A stretch of 64,000 nucleotides of DNA, taken from contig NZ_CP070973.1 of NCBI RefSeq assembly GCF_017086405.1, forward strand, positions 1,488,001 through 1,552,000. The letters run 5' to 3'. This stretch comes from Mycobacterium gordonae. GTDB lineage: Bacteria; Actinomycetota; Actinomycetes; Mycobacteriales; Mycobacteriaceae. The notes under the pieces are model-generated. The model was given only the letters and a program-made list of their open reading frames with translations, had not been told where the DNA came from and did no database searches. This document shows, in pieces, positions 27,327 through 37,600 of this stretch. Position numbers and translations under genes: made by a program. Within the stretch, counting starts at the first letter, position 1, and each line of letters opens with the position of its first letter.

Positions 27327-27758
27327 CTAGGACCCCGGCATCCCCGGAATGCCGGCCAGGCCCGGAATGCTGCCGACGCCCGGGATCTGCTGCAGCGCGC
27401 CCGGTACCTTGCCGGCCGCGACGTCGGCCATCACCGACGGGCAGTACATCTGAATCGCGATGGTGGTGAACATGCCGGCCATCTCGGGTGACATGCCGCT
27501 CTGGCTGGCGAAGACCCGGGAAGCGGCCGTATTGAACGACCCACCCGGCTGGGAAAGGATCGGGCAGACCGACCTGCCCAGGTTCTCGGCATTGAGCGGG
27601 TCGCCGTAGTTGATGCCGGCATTGCTCAACGCGGTGATGAATGCGTCGTCGACGGGGCTGGCCTCGGCCGGGGCGGCGAACGCCGCGCCTGCGGTCAAGA
27701 AACAGGCGGTTGCGGCCAATAACCGCACGGTCAGGGGTTGGTGACGCAATGGCTGCAC
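27327..27758 (-). CDS. Secreted DUF732 protein (Rv3354-like)
   Basis: This 143-residue protein starts with a signal peptide: basic residues, a hydrophobic core TVRLLAATACFLTAGAAFA and an AxA-type cleavage region near residue 30. The mature part has the DUF732 pattern, DDAFITALSNAGINY near its start and two cysteines (SVCPIL, MYCPSV) that probably form a disulfide. A Gly/Pro/Ile-rich end GSIPGLAGIPGMPGS follows. The family is common and mycobacterial, with no established function. I chose the GTG at 27758 because GAGGGAG lies just upstream and it leaves a normal signal peptide. A longer frame to 27833 would put 25 polar residues in front. It is convergent with the DUF3017 gene, the same order as Rv3354/Rv3355c. 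Confidence 0.82.
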   Translation of the reverse strand: MQPLRHQPLTVRLLAATACFLTAGAAFAAPAEASPVDDAFITALSNAGINYGDPLNAENLGRSVCPILSQPGGSFNTAASRVFASQSGMSPEMAGMFTTIAIQMYCPSVMADVAAGKVPGALQQIPGVGSIPGLAGIPGMPGS

Positions 27759-27985
27759 GATGGGCTCCCTCAGTATTGTTGGAGAGCACCCTCTGGCGGC
27801 ACTCAAGCGACCTCTCGAACCTTCGTCCTTCACCGTCTCATTCGGGACACGATGGCGTAAAGGTTTGGCAGGACCGGCGTTTTGCGCCCGTCACCGGACG
27901 GCCCTACCGCCTGGGGGACACAATCGCGTCACGCTGCGCGCGACACGTTGTCGGAGGCGCCCAACCTCGGCTGCGGCGAAGAACA

Positions 27986-29431
27986 ATGCGGCTCATGATT
28001 TCTCGCCAGGCATTTCTTCGGGGGGCCGCAGGAGCGTTGGCGGGCTCGGCACTGTTCGGCATATCGCGGCCGCGGGCATGGGCCGAACCGACCGGCGCAT
28101 GGAGCAGCCTGGCCTCTTCGATCGGTGGCAAGGTGTTGCTCCCGGCCGACGGCGCCTCCTTCACCACGGCCAAGCAGGTCTTCAACTCGAACTACAACGC
28201 CGCCGCCCCCGCGGCGGTCGTGTTGGTCACCTCACCCGCCGACGTCGCGAAGGCCGTCGCGTTCGCGGCCGCCAACAAGCTCAAGATTGCCCCGCGCGGC
28301 GGCGGGCATTCCTACACCGGTGCGTCGAGCGCCACCGGCGCCATGGTCCTGGACCTGCGCGGGCTGACCGGCGGGGTGAACTTCGACGCCGCCAGCGGCA
28401 CCGTCACGGTTCCCGCCGCGACGGATCTGTACGCGGTGCATCAGGCGCTGGCGTCTGCGGGCCGGGCGATTCCCACCGGCAGCTGCCCGACCGTCGGAGT
28501 GGCCGGGCTGACGCTGGGCGGCGGGATGGGCGCAGACTCCCGCCATGCCGGGTTGACGTGCGATGCGCTGCGGTCGGCCACTGTGGTGTTGCCTAGCGGC
28601 GAAACGGTCACCGCGTCGGCAGAGGACCACCCCGATCTGTTTTGGGCGTTGCGCGGCGGGGGCGGCGGCAACTTCGGGGTGACCACGTCTCTGACATTCG
28701 CGACCTTCTCCACCTCGGACTCCGACGTGGTGCGAGTCGATTTCGCCCCCGCGGCTGGCGTGCAAGTGCTGGCCGGCTGGCAGACCTGGCTTTCAGGCGC
28801 CGACCGAAACACCTGGGGGCTGGTCGATCTATCGGTCAGCGGCAGCGAGGGCAACTGCCATGTGCTGGCAACCTGCCCGGCCGGCTCGGGGCAGGCGGTG
28901 GCCCAGGCGATCACCTCCGCGGTCGGGGTGCAACCGACCGCGACCGAGCGCAAGACGATGCCGCACATGGACCTGGTGATGTACCTGGCCGGCGGCAGCG
29001 CGACCAGCTCACCGCGTGGCTTCGTGGCTGGGTCCGACGTTATCGGCACCATGAATTCCGCTGCGGCGCAAGCGATTGTCGCCGCTCTGGGGAAGTGGCC
29101 GCCGGCCGGCGGGCGGGCCTCGGTGATCGTCGACACGTTGAGCGGCGCGGTCGGCGACGTCGACCCGGCCGGTTCGGCGTTCCCGTGGCGCCAGCACGCC
29201 GCCGTCGCGCAGTGGTACGTCGAGAACGGCAGTGGGCAGACGTCGACGGCCAGCACTTGGGTGGCCACCGCGCACACGACGGTGAAGCAGTTCTCCGTCG
29301 GGGGTTACGTCAACTACTTGGAGGCCAACACGCCGGCGTCGCGGTATTTCGGGTCCAACCTCGCGCGGCTGGCTACGGTTCGCCAGCAGTACGACCCGAA
29401 TGGGCTGATGTATTCGGGGCTTTCCTTCTGA
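27986..29431 (+). CDS. Exported FAD-linked oxidase of the BBE/PCMH type
   Basis: This 481-residue flavoprotein belongs to the vanillyl-alcohol-oxidase/berberine-bridge group. The FAD domain begins near residue 65 (VVLVTSPADVAKAVAFA) and has PRGGGHSYTG, whose His is the usual covalent flavin site. The second attachment Cys of bicovalent members is not present (VGVAGLTLGGG). The chain ends with the BBE segment in which YGSNLARL-like text (RYFGSNLARLATVRQQYDPN) packs against FAD. The N-terminus, SRQAFLRGAAGALAGSALFG, looks like a Tat signal but has RQ instead of the twin arginine, so export by Tat is possible but not certain. I took the ATG at 27986; the open frame extends back to 27641 but without coding character. 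The substrate is unknown, commonly an alcohol, sugar or amine. Confidence 0.85.
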   Translation: MRLMISRQAFLRGAAGALAGSALFGISRPRAWAEPTGAWSSLASSIGGKVLLPADGASFTTAKQVFNSNYNAAAPAAVVLVTSPADVAKAVAFAAANKLKIAPRGGGHSYTGASSATGAMVLDLRGLTGGVNFDAASGTVTVPAATDLYAVHQALASAGRAIPTGSCPTVGVAGLTLGGGMGADSRHAGLTCDALRSATVVLPSGETVTASAEDHPDLFWALRGGGGGNFGVTTSLTFATFSTSDSDVVRVDFAPAAGVQVLAGWQTWLSGADRNTWGLVDLSVSGSEGNCHVLATCPAGSGQAVAQAITSAVGVQPTATERKTMPHMDLVMYLAGGSATSSPRGFVAGSDVIGTMNSAAAQAIVAALGKWPPAGGRASVIVDTLSGAVGDVDPAGSAFPWRQHAAVAQWYVENGSGQTSTASTWVATAHTTVKQFSVGGYVNYLEANTPASRYFGSNLARLATVRQQYDPNGLMYSGLSF

Positions 29432-29467
29432 GTCGCATCTTGCGGCGACGCGGCCATCGACGACGAC

Positions 29468-32400
29468 TCATCGGCCCGCCAGCGTCACGATCTGGGACAG
29501 TGCATCGCGAGCGGCGATCCGGCCAGCTTCACGGGCGCGGTCAATCTGGTGATACTCCATCAACCCGACGTCGTACGGGTTGGGTTTAATCACCACGTCG
29601 GCCTGTTCTAAAGCGGCCGCCGACGCCATCGCCCCGCTGATGGTCATGGTGCGCATAAGCGTGTCGACCATGCCGGGAACCCGTGGCCCGCGTCCGTGCT
29701 TGGCGCCAGAGGTGGAGTTGCCGCCCCCGGAGGAGATGTTCACCGCGACCAGTGGGCCGTCACCACCAGCCAGCGCAGCGACCGGCACATTGTCCAGCAC
29801 CCCACCGTCGACATGCAGTGAGCCGTTGTAGACCATCGGTGCATACAGCACCGGCAGCCGCAGCGAGCAGGCGAGTACGTCGGCCAGCCGGCCGCTGCGA
29901 TGCACGACGGGTTGCCGGGCCAGCAGGTCGACACTGACGCAACGGAACTCCTTGGGCAATTCCTCCACCAGCTGATCGCCGAAGGCTCCGCGCAATGCGG
30001 CCATGGTGCGTCGCCCGCGGATCAGGCTCTTGCTCGGCAGGGTGTAGTCGCCGTGGCTTCGTCGCACGAAGTACTCGTAGATGTGCGCGTCCACTCCCGC
30101 GGCGTCCAGTCCGGTGGCGGCCAGCGCGGCGATGATCGCGCCCATGCTGGTGCCGGCGAACCGGTCGACGGTGATCCCGGCCGCTTCCAGCTCTTCCAGC
30201 ACGCCCAAGTGGGCCAGGGCCCGCGCACTGCCGCCGCTGAGGACCAGCCCGACGGACTGACCGGCGATCCGCGCCGCCAGCGGGCGCAGGTCCTCCCGGC
30301 AGCTCGTGGGGCGAACGACGTGCGTCGACCGCGGTGCGATCAATTCCTCCCACGTCCGCCGCTGTTCGCGATCGGACGGCCCGGCCAACACCAGATCAGC
30401 GTTGTGGGCGCGTGCCGGCAGCGCATGCGGCGACGGGGGTGAACCACCAGCAACCAGCACCACGCGATCGGCGACGCGCAAGCAGAACTCGCGCCATTGC
30501 GGCTCGTCGGCCTTCGCCTGCAGCACGACTCGGTCGGCGTGCTCCTCGGCCCGGGCCAACCCGTCGCGGTCGACCCGACCGGGAGCGACCGCGCATAGTC
30601 GATTCGACAGGTTCTCGCACAGGTTCACCGCAACCGTCGCGACTGGTGCGGTGGAGTCGGCGCCGATCACGGCGACTACGGCCTCCGGTGTGGTGCGGTA
30701 AGTCGCCCGCGGAGTCTGGTGTTGCCGCTGGGCCAGCACCCGCACGAGCGACCCGAGTACCCGGATGTCGGCGATCTGGTCGAATTGAGCCTGGGTCAAC
30801 CGCGTCAGGACCGAATCGCGGGTCGCTCGAACCGACGCGAAGCGGGGCGTTCCGATCAGCAGGCCACGCTCGCCGACCACCTCGCCGCGGCCCAATTCGG
30901 CAACGACGCCGTCGTCGTCGAGCACCTGCAGGCGGCCGTCCTGTACCACGAAGAAGGAATCGGCCACATCGCCCGCGTGGAACAGGTACGAGCCGGCCGG
31001 CAGTTCGACCGGCGTGCCGCGGTTTCGCAGGTAAGCCAGGGTGCCCCCGTCGAGACTGGCCGCCGGTGCACCGGCACGGGGTTGGTTGCGGGATGCCCGC
31101 ACCGGCACGGCGGGCAGTGGTGGCGGCGACGGCGCCGGCTCCACTGTCTCGTCTTCTGACGATGCTCGGGCGCGACCCAGGAATACCGCGCCGAAAGCGA
31201 CCACGAGGAAGCAGATGCCCGCCATCACCCAGCCGCGACGCAGCACCTCCTCGGCCGCGCCACGCGCCGGTGTCCCGATCAGGATCACCAGCATCGCGAC
31301 ACCGAGCACAGCGCCTACCTGGCGGATGGTGCCGGTCACCGCCGACGCGGTGGCGTAACTGCCGCCGGCGACCAAGCCGGACAACGCGGCGCTACCGAGC
31401 AGCGGGAAGGTGGCGCCGACCCCGATTCCTTGGAGTAGTTGGCCGGGCAGCCAGGCGCCGAGGAAGTCAGGTGTCGAACCGACGCACTCGAGATACCACA
31501 CCAGGCTGCCGGCCCAGATCAGCGCACCGATGCCGACGATGAGGCGATAGCCGTGCCGGTCGGCAACACGGCCGAGCGCCGCCGCGACGATCGCGGCCAC
31601 GAACGCTGCGGGCGCGACCGCAAGCCCGGCCTGCAGCAGGGTGTAGCCCCAGACGTAATTGAGGAACAGCACGTGCGTCAACAGGTAGGCGTAGAACCCG
31701 GCTGCGCAGATAGCGGTCAGTCCGGTGCCGACCACGAAAGACCGGATGCGCAGCAGGGCGGGTTCGATCAGCGGGGCCTTGTGGTAGCGCGAGCTGAGCA
31801 CGAACCCGCCCAGCGCGACGGCGGCTGCCGCCAACGACCCCAGAGTCGGTGCACTGGTCCACCCCCAGTTCGGCCCCTTGATCAGGCCGAGCGTCAACAG
31901 GCCCAGCGCCGAAGCGAGCAGTACGGCGCCGCGGATGTCGGGCATCCGCCGCCGCCCGGCCGCCCGGCTCTCCACCAGCAATCGGCGAGCCGCCACAAGA
32001 GCCAGGATTCCCATCGGAACGTTGACCAGGAACACCCAGCGCCAACTGGCCGCCTCGACGAGCGCACCACCGACCGGTGGGCCTAGGCCCGCCGCGATCG
32101 CCCCCGCCGCGCCCCACAGCGTTACCCCGTGCGCGCGGCGGTCGAGTTCGAAGCCCTCGACGACCAGCCCCAGCGACGCGGGCACCAGGACCGCCGCCCC
32201 GAAGCCCTGTAACACCCGAAAAGCGATGAGCTGGTCGACGCTGTCCGCGCCCGCACACAGCGCCGACGCGACGGTGAACAGCACCACGCCGTGCAGGAAC
32301 ATGCGTTTGCGCCCGAGCAGGTCGGCGAGCCGGCCGGCGGCTACCAGGAATGCGGCGAAGACGATGTTGTAGCCGTTCAGCACCCACGACAGGCTGCCGA

Positions 32401-32497
32401 TGTTGCTGTGGAAATGCCGCTGGATATCGGGGAACGCGACGTTGACGATCGTCGAGTCCAAGAAAGCCAGGAAGGCGCCGAATGCTGCTACCAGCAA
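29468..32497 (-). CDS. MFS exporter fused to a cyclic-nucleotide-binding domain and a patatin lipase
   Basis: This 1,009-residue three-part protein begins with a DHA2-type MFS transporter of about 14 spans (LDSTIVNVAFPDI in the first span, GRLADLLGRKRMF in the first loop; residues 1-450). A CRP-like cyclic-nucleotide-binding domain follows at about 479-590 (AGSYLFHAGDVADSFFVVQDG, GEVVGERGLLIG). A patatin/RssA-type phospholipase domain runs from about 745: oxyanion turn SGGSARALAHLGVL, nucleophile GTSMG near 781 and Asp in VDGG near 895. M. tuberculosis has two such proteins, Rv3239c and Rv3728. The architecture suggests a transporter whose lipase is gated by a nucleotide. The TTG at 32497 is the first usable start, but the frame stays open upstream to at least 32600 without ATG, GTG or TTG, so the true N-terminus may be longer. 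Confidence 0.87.
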   Translation of the reverse strand: MLVAAFGAFLAFLDSTIVNVAFPDIQRHFHSNIGSLSWVLNGYNIVFAAFLVAAGRLADLLGRKRMFLHGVVLFTVASALCAGADSVDQLIAFRVLQGFGAAVLVPASLGLVVEGFELDRRAHGVTLWGAAGAIAAGLGPPVGGALVEAASWRWVFLVNVPMGILALVAARRLLVESRAAGRRRMPDIRGAVLLASALGLLTLGLIKGPNWGWTSAPTLGSLAAAAVALGGFVLSSRYHKAPLIEPALLRIRSFVVGTGLTAICAAGFYAYLLTHVLFLNYVWGYTLLQAGLAVAPAAFVAAIVAAALGRVADRHGYRLIVGIGALIWAGSLVWYLECVGSTPDFLGAWLPGQLLQGIGVGATFPLLGSAALSGLVAGGSYATASAVTGTIRQVGAVLGVAMLVILIGTPARGAAEEVLRRGWVMAGICFLVVAFGAVFLGRARASSEDETVEPAPSPPPLPAVPVRASRNQPRAGAPAASLDGGTLAYLRNRGTPVELPAGSYLFHAGDVADSFFVVQDGRLQVLDDDGVVAELGRGEVVGERGLLIGTPRFASVRATRDSVLTRLTQAQFDQIADIRVLGSLVRVLAQRQHQTPRATYRTTPEAVVAVIGADSTAPVATVAVNLCENLSNRLCAVAPGRVDRDGLARAEEHADRVVLQAKADEPQWREFCLRVADRVVLVAGGSPPSPHALPARAHNADLVLAGPSDREQRRTWEELIAPRSTHVVRPTSCREDLRPLAARIAGQSVGLVLSGGSARALAHLGVLEELEAAGITVDRFAGTSMGAIIAALAATGLDAAGVDAHIYEYFVRRSHGDYTLPSKSLIRGRRTMAALRGAFGDQLVEELPKEFRCVSVDLLARQPVVHRSGRLADVLACSLRLPVLYAPMVYNGSLHVDGGVLDNVPVAALAGGDGPLVAVNISSGGGNSTSGAKHGRGPRVPGMVDTLMRTMTISGAMASAAALEQADVVIKPNPYDVGLMEYHQIDRAREAGRIAARDALSQIVTLAGR

Positions 32498-32617
32498 GAT
32501 GATCGACGACGAGGGCTGGCGGCGCTGAGTCAGTGAGCGGCCCGCATCCGCGCGGGCAGTGACAGCGGGTGGGGGCGAGGCGGTGTGGACTGTGATGACT
32601 AACTCCGAATCATATTC

Positions 32618-32645
32618 TTGTATTACTGTTTCTTTAGTGTATAAT
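32618..32645 (+). promoter_or_regulatory. SigA-like promoter in an AT-rich patch
   Basis: TTGTAT at 32618-32623 and a perfect TATAAT at 32640-32645, separated by 16 bases, lie in a stretch of about 70 bases that is far more AT-rich than the rest of the window. It reads towards the desaturase-like gene at 32770, giving a leader of roughly 115 bases. Confidence 0.5.
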
Positions 32646-32665
32646 CTAGCGGAATCCCGGCTAGA
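32645..32665 (+). promoter_or_regulatory. Inverted repeat at the predicted transcription start
   Basis: TCTAGCGG and CCGGCTAGA flank AATC, a near-perfect palindrome with one extra C in the right arm. It begins on the last base of the -10 box, so it could be a repressor site covering the start of transcription or a hairpin at the very 5' end of the mRNA. Confidence 0.4.
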
Positions 32666-32769
32666 ATCGCTCGCTGGGACCGAGTGACGATCGTCACCGA
32701 GCGCGCTGCTGCGCCTATGCGGCCTCTGTCCAGCCCTTATCGGCGCCTGATGCGCGAAAGAGAGATCAG

Positions 32770-34515
32770 ATGAATCCTGAGAGACCCCACGTCGTCATTG
32801 CCGGTGCCGGGATCGCCGGCATGGCCGCGGCAATGACGTTGGCTGACGCCGGAGTGCGGGTCACACTGTGCGACGCCGCCCCGGAGGCCGGGGGTAAGGC
32901 CAAGAGCCTTCGCGACTCGGACGGTCAGCCAACCGAGCACAGCCTGCGCATTTATCTGGACTACTACCAGACGCTGCTGACGTTGTTCTCCCGCATTCCC
33001 ACCGATAACGGCGCCACCGTCCTCGACAATCTGGTTGGCGTGAACGCACTTCGGGTGACCGGAAGCGGTGTGATCGGCCGGGCGGCCGCACCTGTCCCGC
33101 TGCAACGTCGGCGCCGCGTGCCCGGGCGGCTGCTCGGTGCGGCAGTTCAACCGATCCGGCAGCTCTTCCGGATCGCGTTCCGCAGTGTTCTGGTCGTCCT
33201 CGGGCTGGGGAGAATGGGAGTTCCGCCTCGGGACTCCATCCACTACCTACGTGCTCACCTGCGGCTGCTGTGGATGTGCCGGGATCGACTCCTCTCGGAG
33301 TTGGGTGACATCTCTTACGGCGAGTTTCTGCAGCTGCACCGCAAGTCAATCCGGGCGCAGGAGTTCTTTGCCGCGTTGCCGCGGATTTTCGTCGCGGCGC
33401 GCCCGACCGCCGAGGCGGCGGCGATCGCGCCCATCATCCTCAAAGCGTTGTTCCACCTGACGAACTGCCCGGCAGCCCTGAGCGATATCAATCTGCCTTC
33501 GGTGATGATGATGGACGGACCGACCAGCGAACGGATGGTAGAGCCCTGGATCCGGCACCTGCAGAACTTGGGCGTCGACGTACATTTCGACCTGCGTGTT
33601 GCCGATGTTGAGTTCGAGCACGGTCGGGTCTCGGCCGTGGTCTGCGCTGCTGGGCGCCGAATCCCTTGCGATCACGCGATTCTCGCGCTGCCCTATCTGG
33701 CCTTGCGCGATATGGCAAGCAAGGGTGCTGCCGCGCAACGTATCCCGCACCTGGTCGAGTCGCACGCCATCGCACTCGAGTCGTCCAACGGAATCCAGTG
33801 TTTCCTGCGTGAGCTGCCACCGAGCTGGCCGGCTTTCATGCGGCCCGGAGTTCCGGCGAGTCATATCGACAGTGAGTGGTCACTGGTCTCGGTCGTCCAG
33901 GGTGAGGGCTTCTGGCGGAATGTGGGGCTGCCGGAGGGGACTAGGTATGTGCTCTCGATGACGTGGAGCGATGTGGACAAGCCTGGTCGCCTCTTCCGCC
34001 GGCCGGTGCGCGAGTGCAGTCCCGAGGAGATATTGGACGAATGCCTGGCGCAATGCGGCCTGGATCGGCCGGACATCTTTGGGTGGCGCATCGACTACGA
34101 GTTGAACTTCCTCAGTGAATCCGAATACCTGGTGGCCGCATTGCCGCCGCACCTCGCCTACCCACCCGCGGCCGGCCGGCGCATGGTGAATCTTTCGCCA
34201 CTCACCATCCTCATGCCTGGCGCCAGGACGCGCTCGCCGCGTGTGTGCACCGAGGTACCCAACCTCTACCTGGCCGGAGAGGCCACGTACTCGCCTGACC
34301 TGACCTTCTTCGTTCCCACCATGGAGAAGGCGGCGAGCTCCGGTTACCTTGCGGCGCAGGCGATCCTGGAGGATACGAAGGCGAGCGCCCGAGCGCAGAT
34401 TGAAATTCGCGATCCGTTGCCTTTCGCGTTTCTTCGCCGGGTGGACCAATGGCTCTGGAACCGCCGGGCCGCCGAGGCGGAGATCAGGACAGCGCTGCCC
34501 GCACACGCACCGTGA
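32770..34515 (+). CDS. FAD-dependent desaturase/amine-oxidase-like flavoprotein
   Basis: This 581-residue protein has the dinucleotide-binding start VIAGAGIAGMAAAMTLADAG (residues 9-28) and the EAGGKAKSLRDSDG region. Its C-terminal flavin-closing motif NLYLAGEATYSPDLTFFVPT lies near 510-530. This is the layout of the phytoene-desaturase, hydroxysqualene-dehydroxylase and protoporphyrinogen-oxidase superfamily. The central substrate domain is long and Arg-rich (PLQRRRRVPGRL) and I do not recognise its specificity. No squalene, carotenoid or porphyrin gene is nearby, so pathway assignment would be guesswork. The ATG at 32770 is preceded by GAGA purines and sits about 115 bases behind the AT-rich promoter. 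A gap of 119 bases separates it from the kinase-STAND gene, so co-transcription is possible but not shown. Confidence 0.75.
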   Translation: MNPERPHVVIAGAGIAGMAAAMTLADAGVRVTLCDAAPEAGGKAKSLRDSDGQPTEHSLRIYLDYYQTLLTLFSRIPTDNGATVLDNLVGVNALRVTGSGVIGRAAAPVPLQRRRRVPGRLLGAAVQPIRQLFRIAFRSVLVVLGLGRMGVPPRDSIHYLRAHLRLLWMCRDRLLSELGDISYGEFLQLHRKSIRAQEFFAALPRIFVAARPTAEAAAIAPIILKALFHLTNCPAALSDINLPSVMMMDGPTSERMVEPWIRHLQNLGVDVHFDLRVADVEFEHGRVSAVVCAAGRRIPCDHAILALPYLALRDMASKGAAAQRIPHLVESHAIALESSNGIQCFLRELPPSWPAFMRPGVPASHIDSEWSLVSVVQGEGFWRNVGLPEGTRYVLSMTWSDVDKPGRLFRRPVRECSPEEILDECLAQCGLDRPDIFGWRIDYELNFLSESEYLVAALPPHLAYPPAAGRRMVNLSPLTILMPGARTRSPRVCTEVPNLYLAGEATYSPDLTFFVPTMEKAASSGYLAAQAILEDTKASARAQIEIRDPLPFAFLRRVDQWLWNRRAAEAEIRTALPAHAP

Positions 34516-34634
34516 CGTACGACCGGACAAGCGCGGTCGGCCCATCGGGCGATTTCCCCACCTCGACGCACCTCGGCCCGGTTCAATGTCGGTAGCCCGC
34601 GGCGGGCAAGGGAAGCAGAAGGGGAGCGCGTCGG

Positions 34635-37600
34635 TTGGAAGCGAGCGAATTCGGACGATATCGGTTGTTCGAGCTGATCGGCCAGGGCGCTATGGGCGAG
34701 GTGTACAAGGCCCACGACACCGTCATGGGACGCGACGTGGCGATCAAGATCCTGCCCGGGGAGCGTAGCCGCGTCCCGGGATTCCGGGAGCGCTTCAGCC
34801 GGGAGGCCCTCATCTCGGCGCGGTTGACCGAACCTCATATCATCCCCATTCACGACACCGGCGAAATTGACGGACGTCTCTATCTGGTGATGCCGATCAT
34901 CAACGGAGTCGATGTGGATGCCGCGCTGCGGCGCGACGGTCCGATGACTCCGGCGCGAGCCGTGCGGGTCGTCGAACAGATCGCCGCGGCTCTGGACGCG
35001 GCTCACGCCAACGGCCTGGTGCACCGCGACGTCAAACCCTCGAACGCCTTGATGACCGATCACGACTTCGTCTACCTGATCGATTTCGGTATCGCCCAAG
35101 ACAATTCGGCGTCCAAATTGACTACCGCGAGCCGCACCGTCGGCACCTGGGCCTACATGGCCCCCGAACGCCTGATGAGCGACGTCGCCGACGCCCGCAC
35201 CGATGTGTACGCGTTGGCCTGCGTGCTCTACGAATGTCTCACCGGAGACCGCCCGTTCGCCGGTGACCTTGTGGCACAACAGATGACGGCGCATCTGACC
35301 ACACCGCCGCCCCGGCCGAGCGAGCGACAACCCGCCGTTCCGGTCGGATTCGACGACGTCATTGCCCGCGGCATGGCGAAGGATCCCGCCGACCGTTACC
35401 CGAGCGCCGGTGATCTGGCGGTGGCCGCGGCGGCCGCACTGGCGACACCGCGGCGCGAGGAAACCGGCGGCGAGCACGTCGAGGTGGGCGCGCTCGTCGA
35501 ATCACCGCGGACCGGGGCTGCCGCATTGCGTGGACTGGCGAACACAATGCAGTCCGGCATCGGTGCGGCATCGTTCCCCTGGCCGCCGCCGTCGGAGCCG
35601 GACCGGCCCCCCTACCGGGGGTGGGAAACCTTTCAGCCGGTCGATGCGGGAGTGTTCTTCGGTCGCGACGCCGAGCTGGTGCGAGCGCTGGACGCGCTGC
35701 ACGGGATGCGGGAGAGCGACGAGACGCTGTTCGTCGTGCTGGGCGCGTCGGGGGCGGGCAAGTCGTGCTTCTTGCGCGCAGGCATCGTGCCCCGGCTGCA
35801 GAGAGACAAGCGCAGCTATCTCGTGCTGGACATCGTCCGGCCCGAGCTGCGGGCGCTGACCGGGGCGTGTGGTCTGGCGCAGGCAATTTGCGCCACGCGG
35901 CAACGCGTCGACCTGAACGAGCCGCCCCTGGGTGAGATCAAGAATGCCTGCCTCCGTGGTGACGTCGCGGCGCTGCGGGGCTGGCTGGTGGAATGCCGCA
36001 CCTCCGGGGGTTTAGTCGACGTGGCCGAGCGCGAGCCGCCGACCATCGTGCTGCCGCTGGATCAGGCCGAAGAGCTGTTCACCGCCGATGCCGGCGGAGA
36101 GGCCGCCGGGTTGCTGGAGCTGATCCGAGAGCTGGCTGCCGGCACCGACGGTCCCGACCCGCTGCCGTTCATCGTCGCGGCCACCATCCGCACCGATCGC
36201 TACGGGCTGATGCAGACCGCGCCTGCGCTCGCTGGGCTGCAAAGCAGGCAGTTCGACCTGCGGCCGATGGACGCGACCCAGTTCCACAGTGTGATCACCG
36301 GGCCGGCGCAGCGCTCGACCGACGGTGGGCGGCCGCTGTACCTCGATGAGGACCTAGTGCGCCAGCTGCTGGCCGACGCGACCGCCGGCGCAGACACCCT
36401 ACCGCTGCTGTCGCTGACGTTGGCCTGGCTTTATCGCGACTATGGGTCCACGGGCCGGCTCACCGCCACGCCCTATGACGAGCGGGGCGGTATCGACGGC
36501 GTCGTACAGGCGGAGATCCACGAGCTGCTGTCGTCGGAACCCGGGGAGCGAGCAGAGCAACTTCGACGCCTTCGGGCGGCATTCATTCCCTGGCTGGCCA
36601 CCATCAATCCCGACAACGACCAGCCGATGCGGCGGCTGGCGCGCTGGGACGACCTGCCGGCTGACAGTCATCCGCTGCTGGAGCGTTTCATCGCCCGGCG
36701 GTTGCTGATGAAAGACCTGCGCGACGGCGTGGTCGTCGTCGAGGTTGCTCTGGAAAGCCTGCTGCGCCAATGGGAGGAGCTGGCCGGCTGGCTGACGGAG
36801 GAAAGCGAAGACCTCAAGGCCGCCGACGCGTTGGAACGCGGTGCGGCCGAGTGGCACAAGAAGCATCGCGAGGACGCCTGGCTGCTGCCCGGCCCTCGGC
36901 TGACCGCGGCCGAAAACCTTTCCGCCAAACCGGGATTCCGCGACCGTCTTAACCATGTCCGCGACTACCTGCTCGCCTCGCGGCAGCGTGAAAACGAACA
37001 GGTCGCGCTCGAAAAGCAGCGCCAGCAAGCCGAACTCGACGCCGCGAAGAAACTTGCCGCCGCGGAAACCCAAGCGCGCGAACAGGCTCAGGACAGTGCC
37101 GCGGCACTGCGACAGCGGAGCCGGATCCTGCGCGCCGTCCTCGCCGGAACGTCCGTCATCGCCGTCATCGCCGTCATCGGTGCGGCGGTGGCGGTGGCCA
37201 TGTACAGGCAGGCGACCCGTGAAGCGCGCAACGAACTGGCCGCCGAACTCGACGCCCAAGCCGCCGCGGTGTTCTCCGGAACCATCACCGACAGCAACAT
37301 TCGCGCGCTCACCGCCACGCTGGCGGCCCAACGGCTGCGTTCGGACCCGGCCGCTGGGCGCGGCGCCCTCTACACCGCCGCCAGCGTCCTGAACGACACG
37401 CGCATCATCATCTCCACGCCGGCACCGGTCGGCACCGTGGCGATGAGTCCCGACGGGCACATCCTGGCCTCCGGTGGCGGCGACGGCACTGTGCGGTTGT
37501 GGGACGTCACCGACCCGGCGCACCCACGCGCACTGGTCTCACTGGGTGAAGGCGCCGCTGTGGCCAGTGTGGCGTTCAGTCCCGATGGGCGTGTGCTGGC

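Noticed and set aside
36399-37523. 374-codon minus-strand frame inside the kinase-STAND gene
   Set aside because: Antisense to clear NTPase and coiled-coil coding sequence; no recognisable product.
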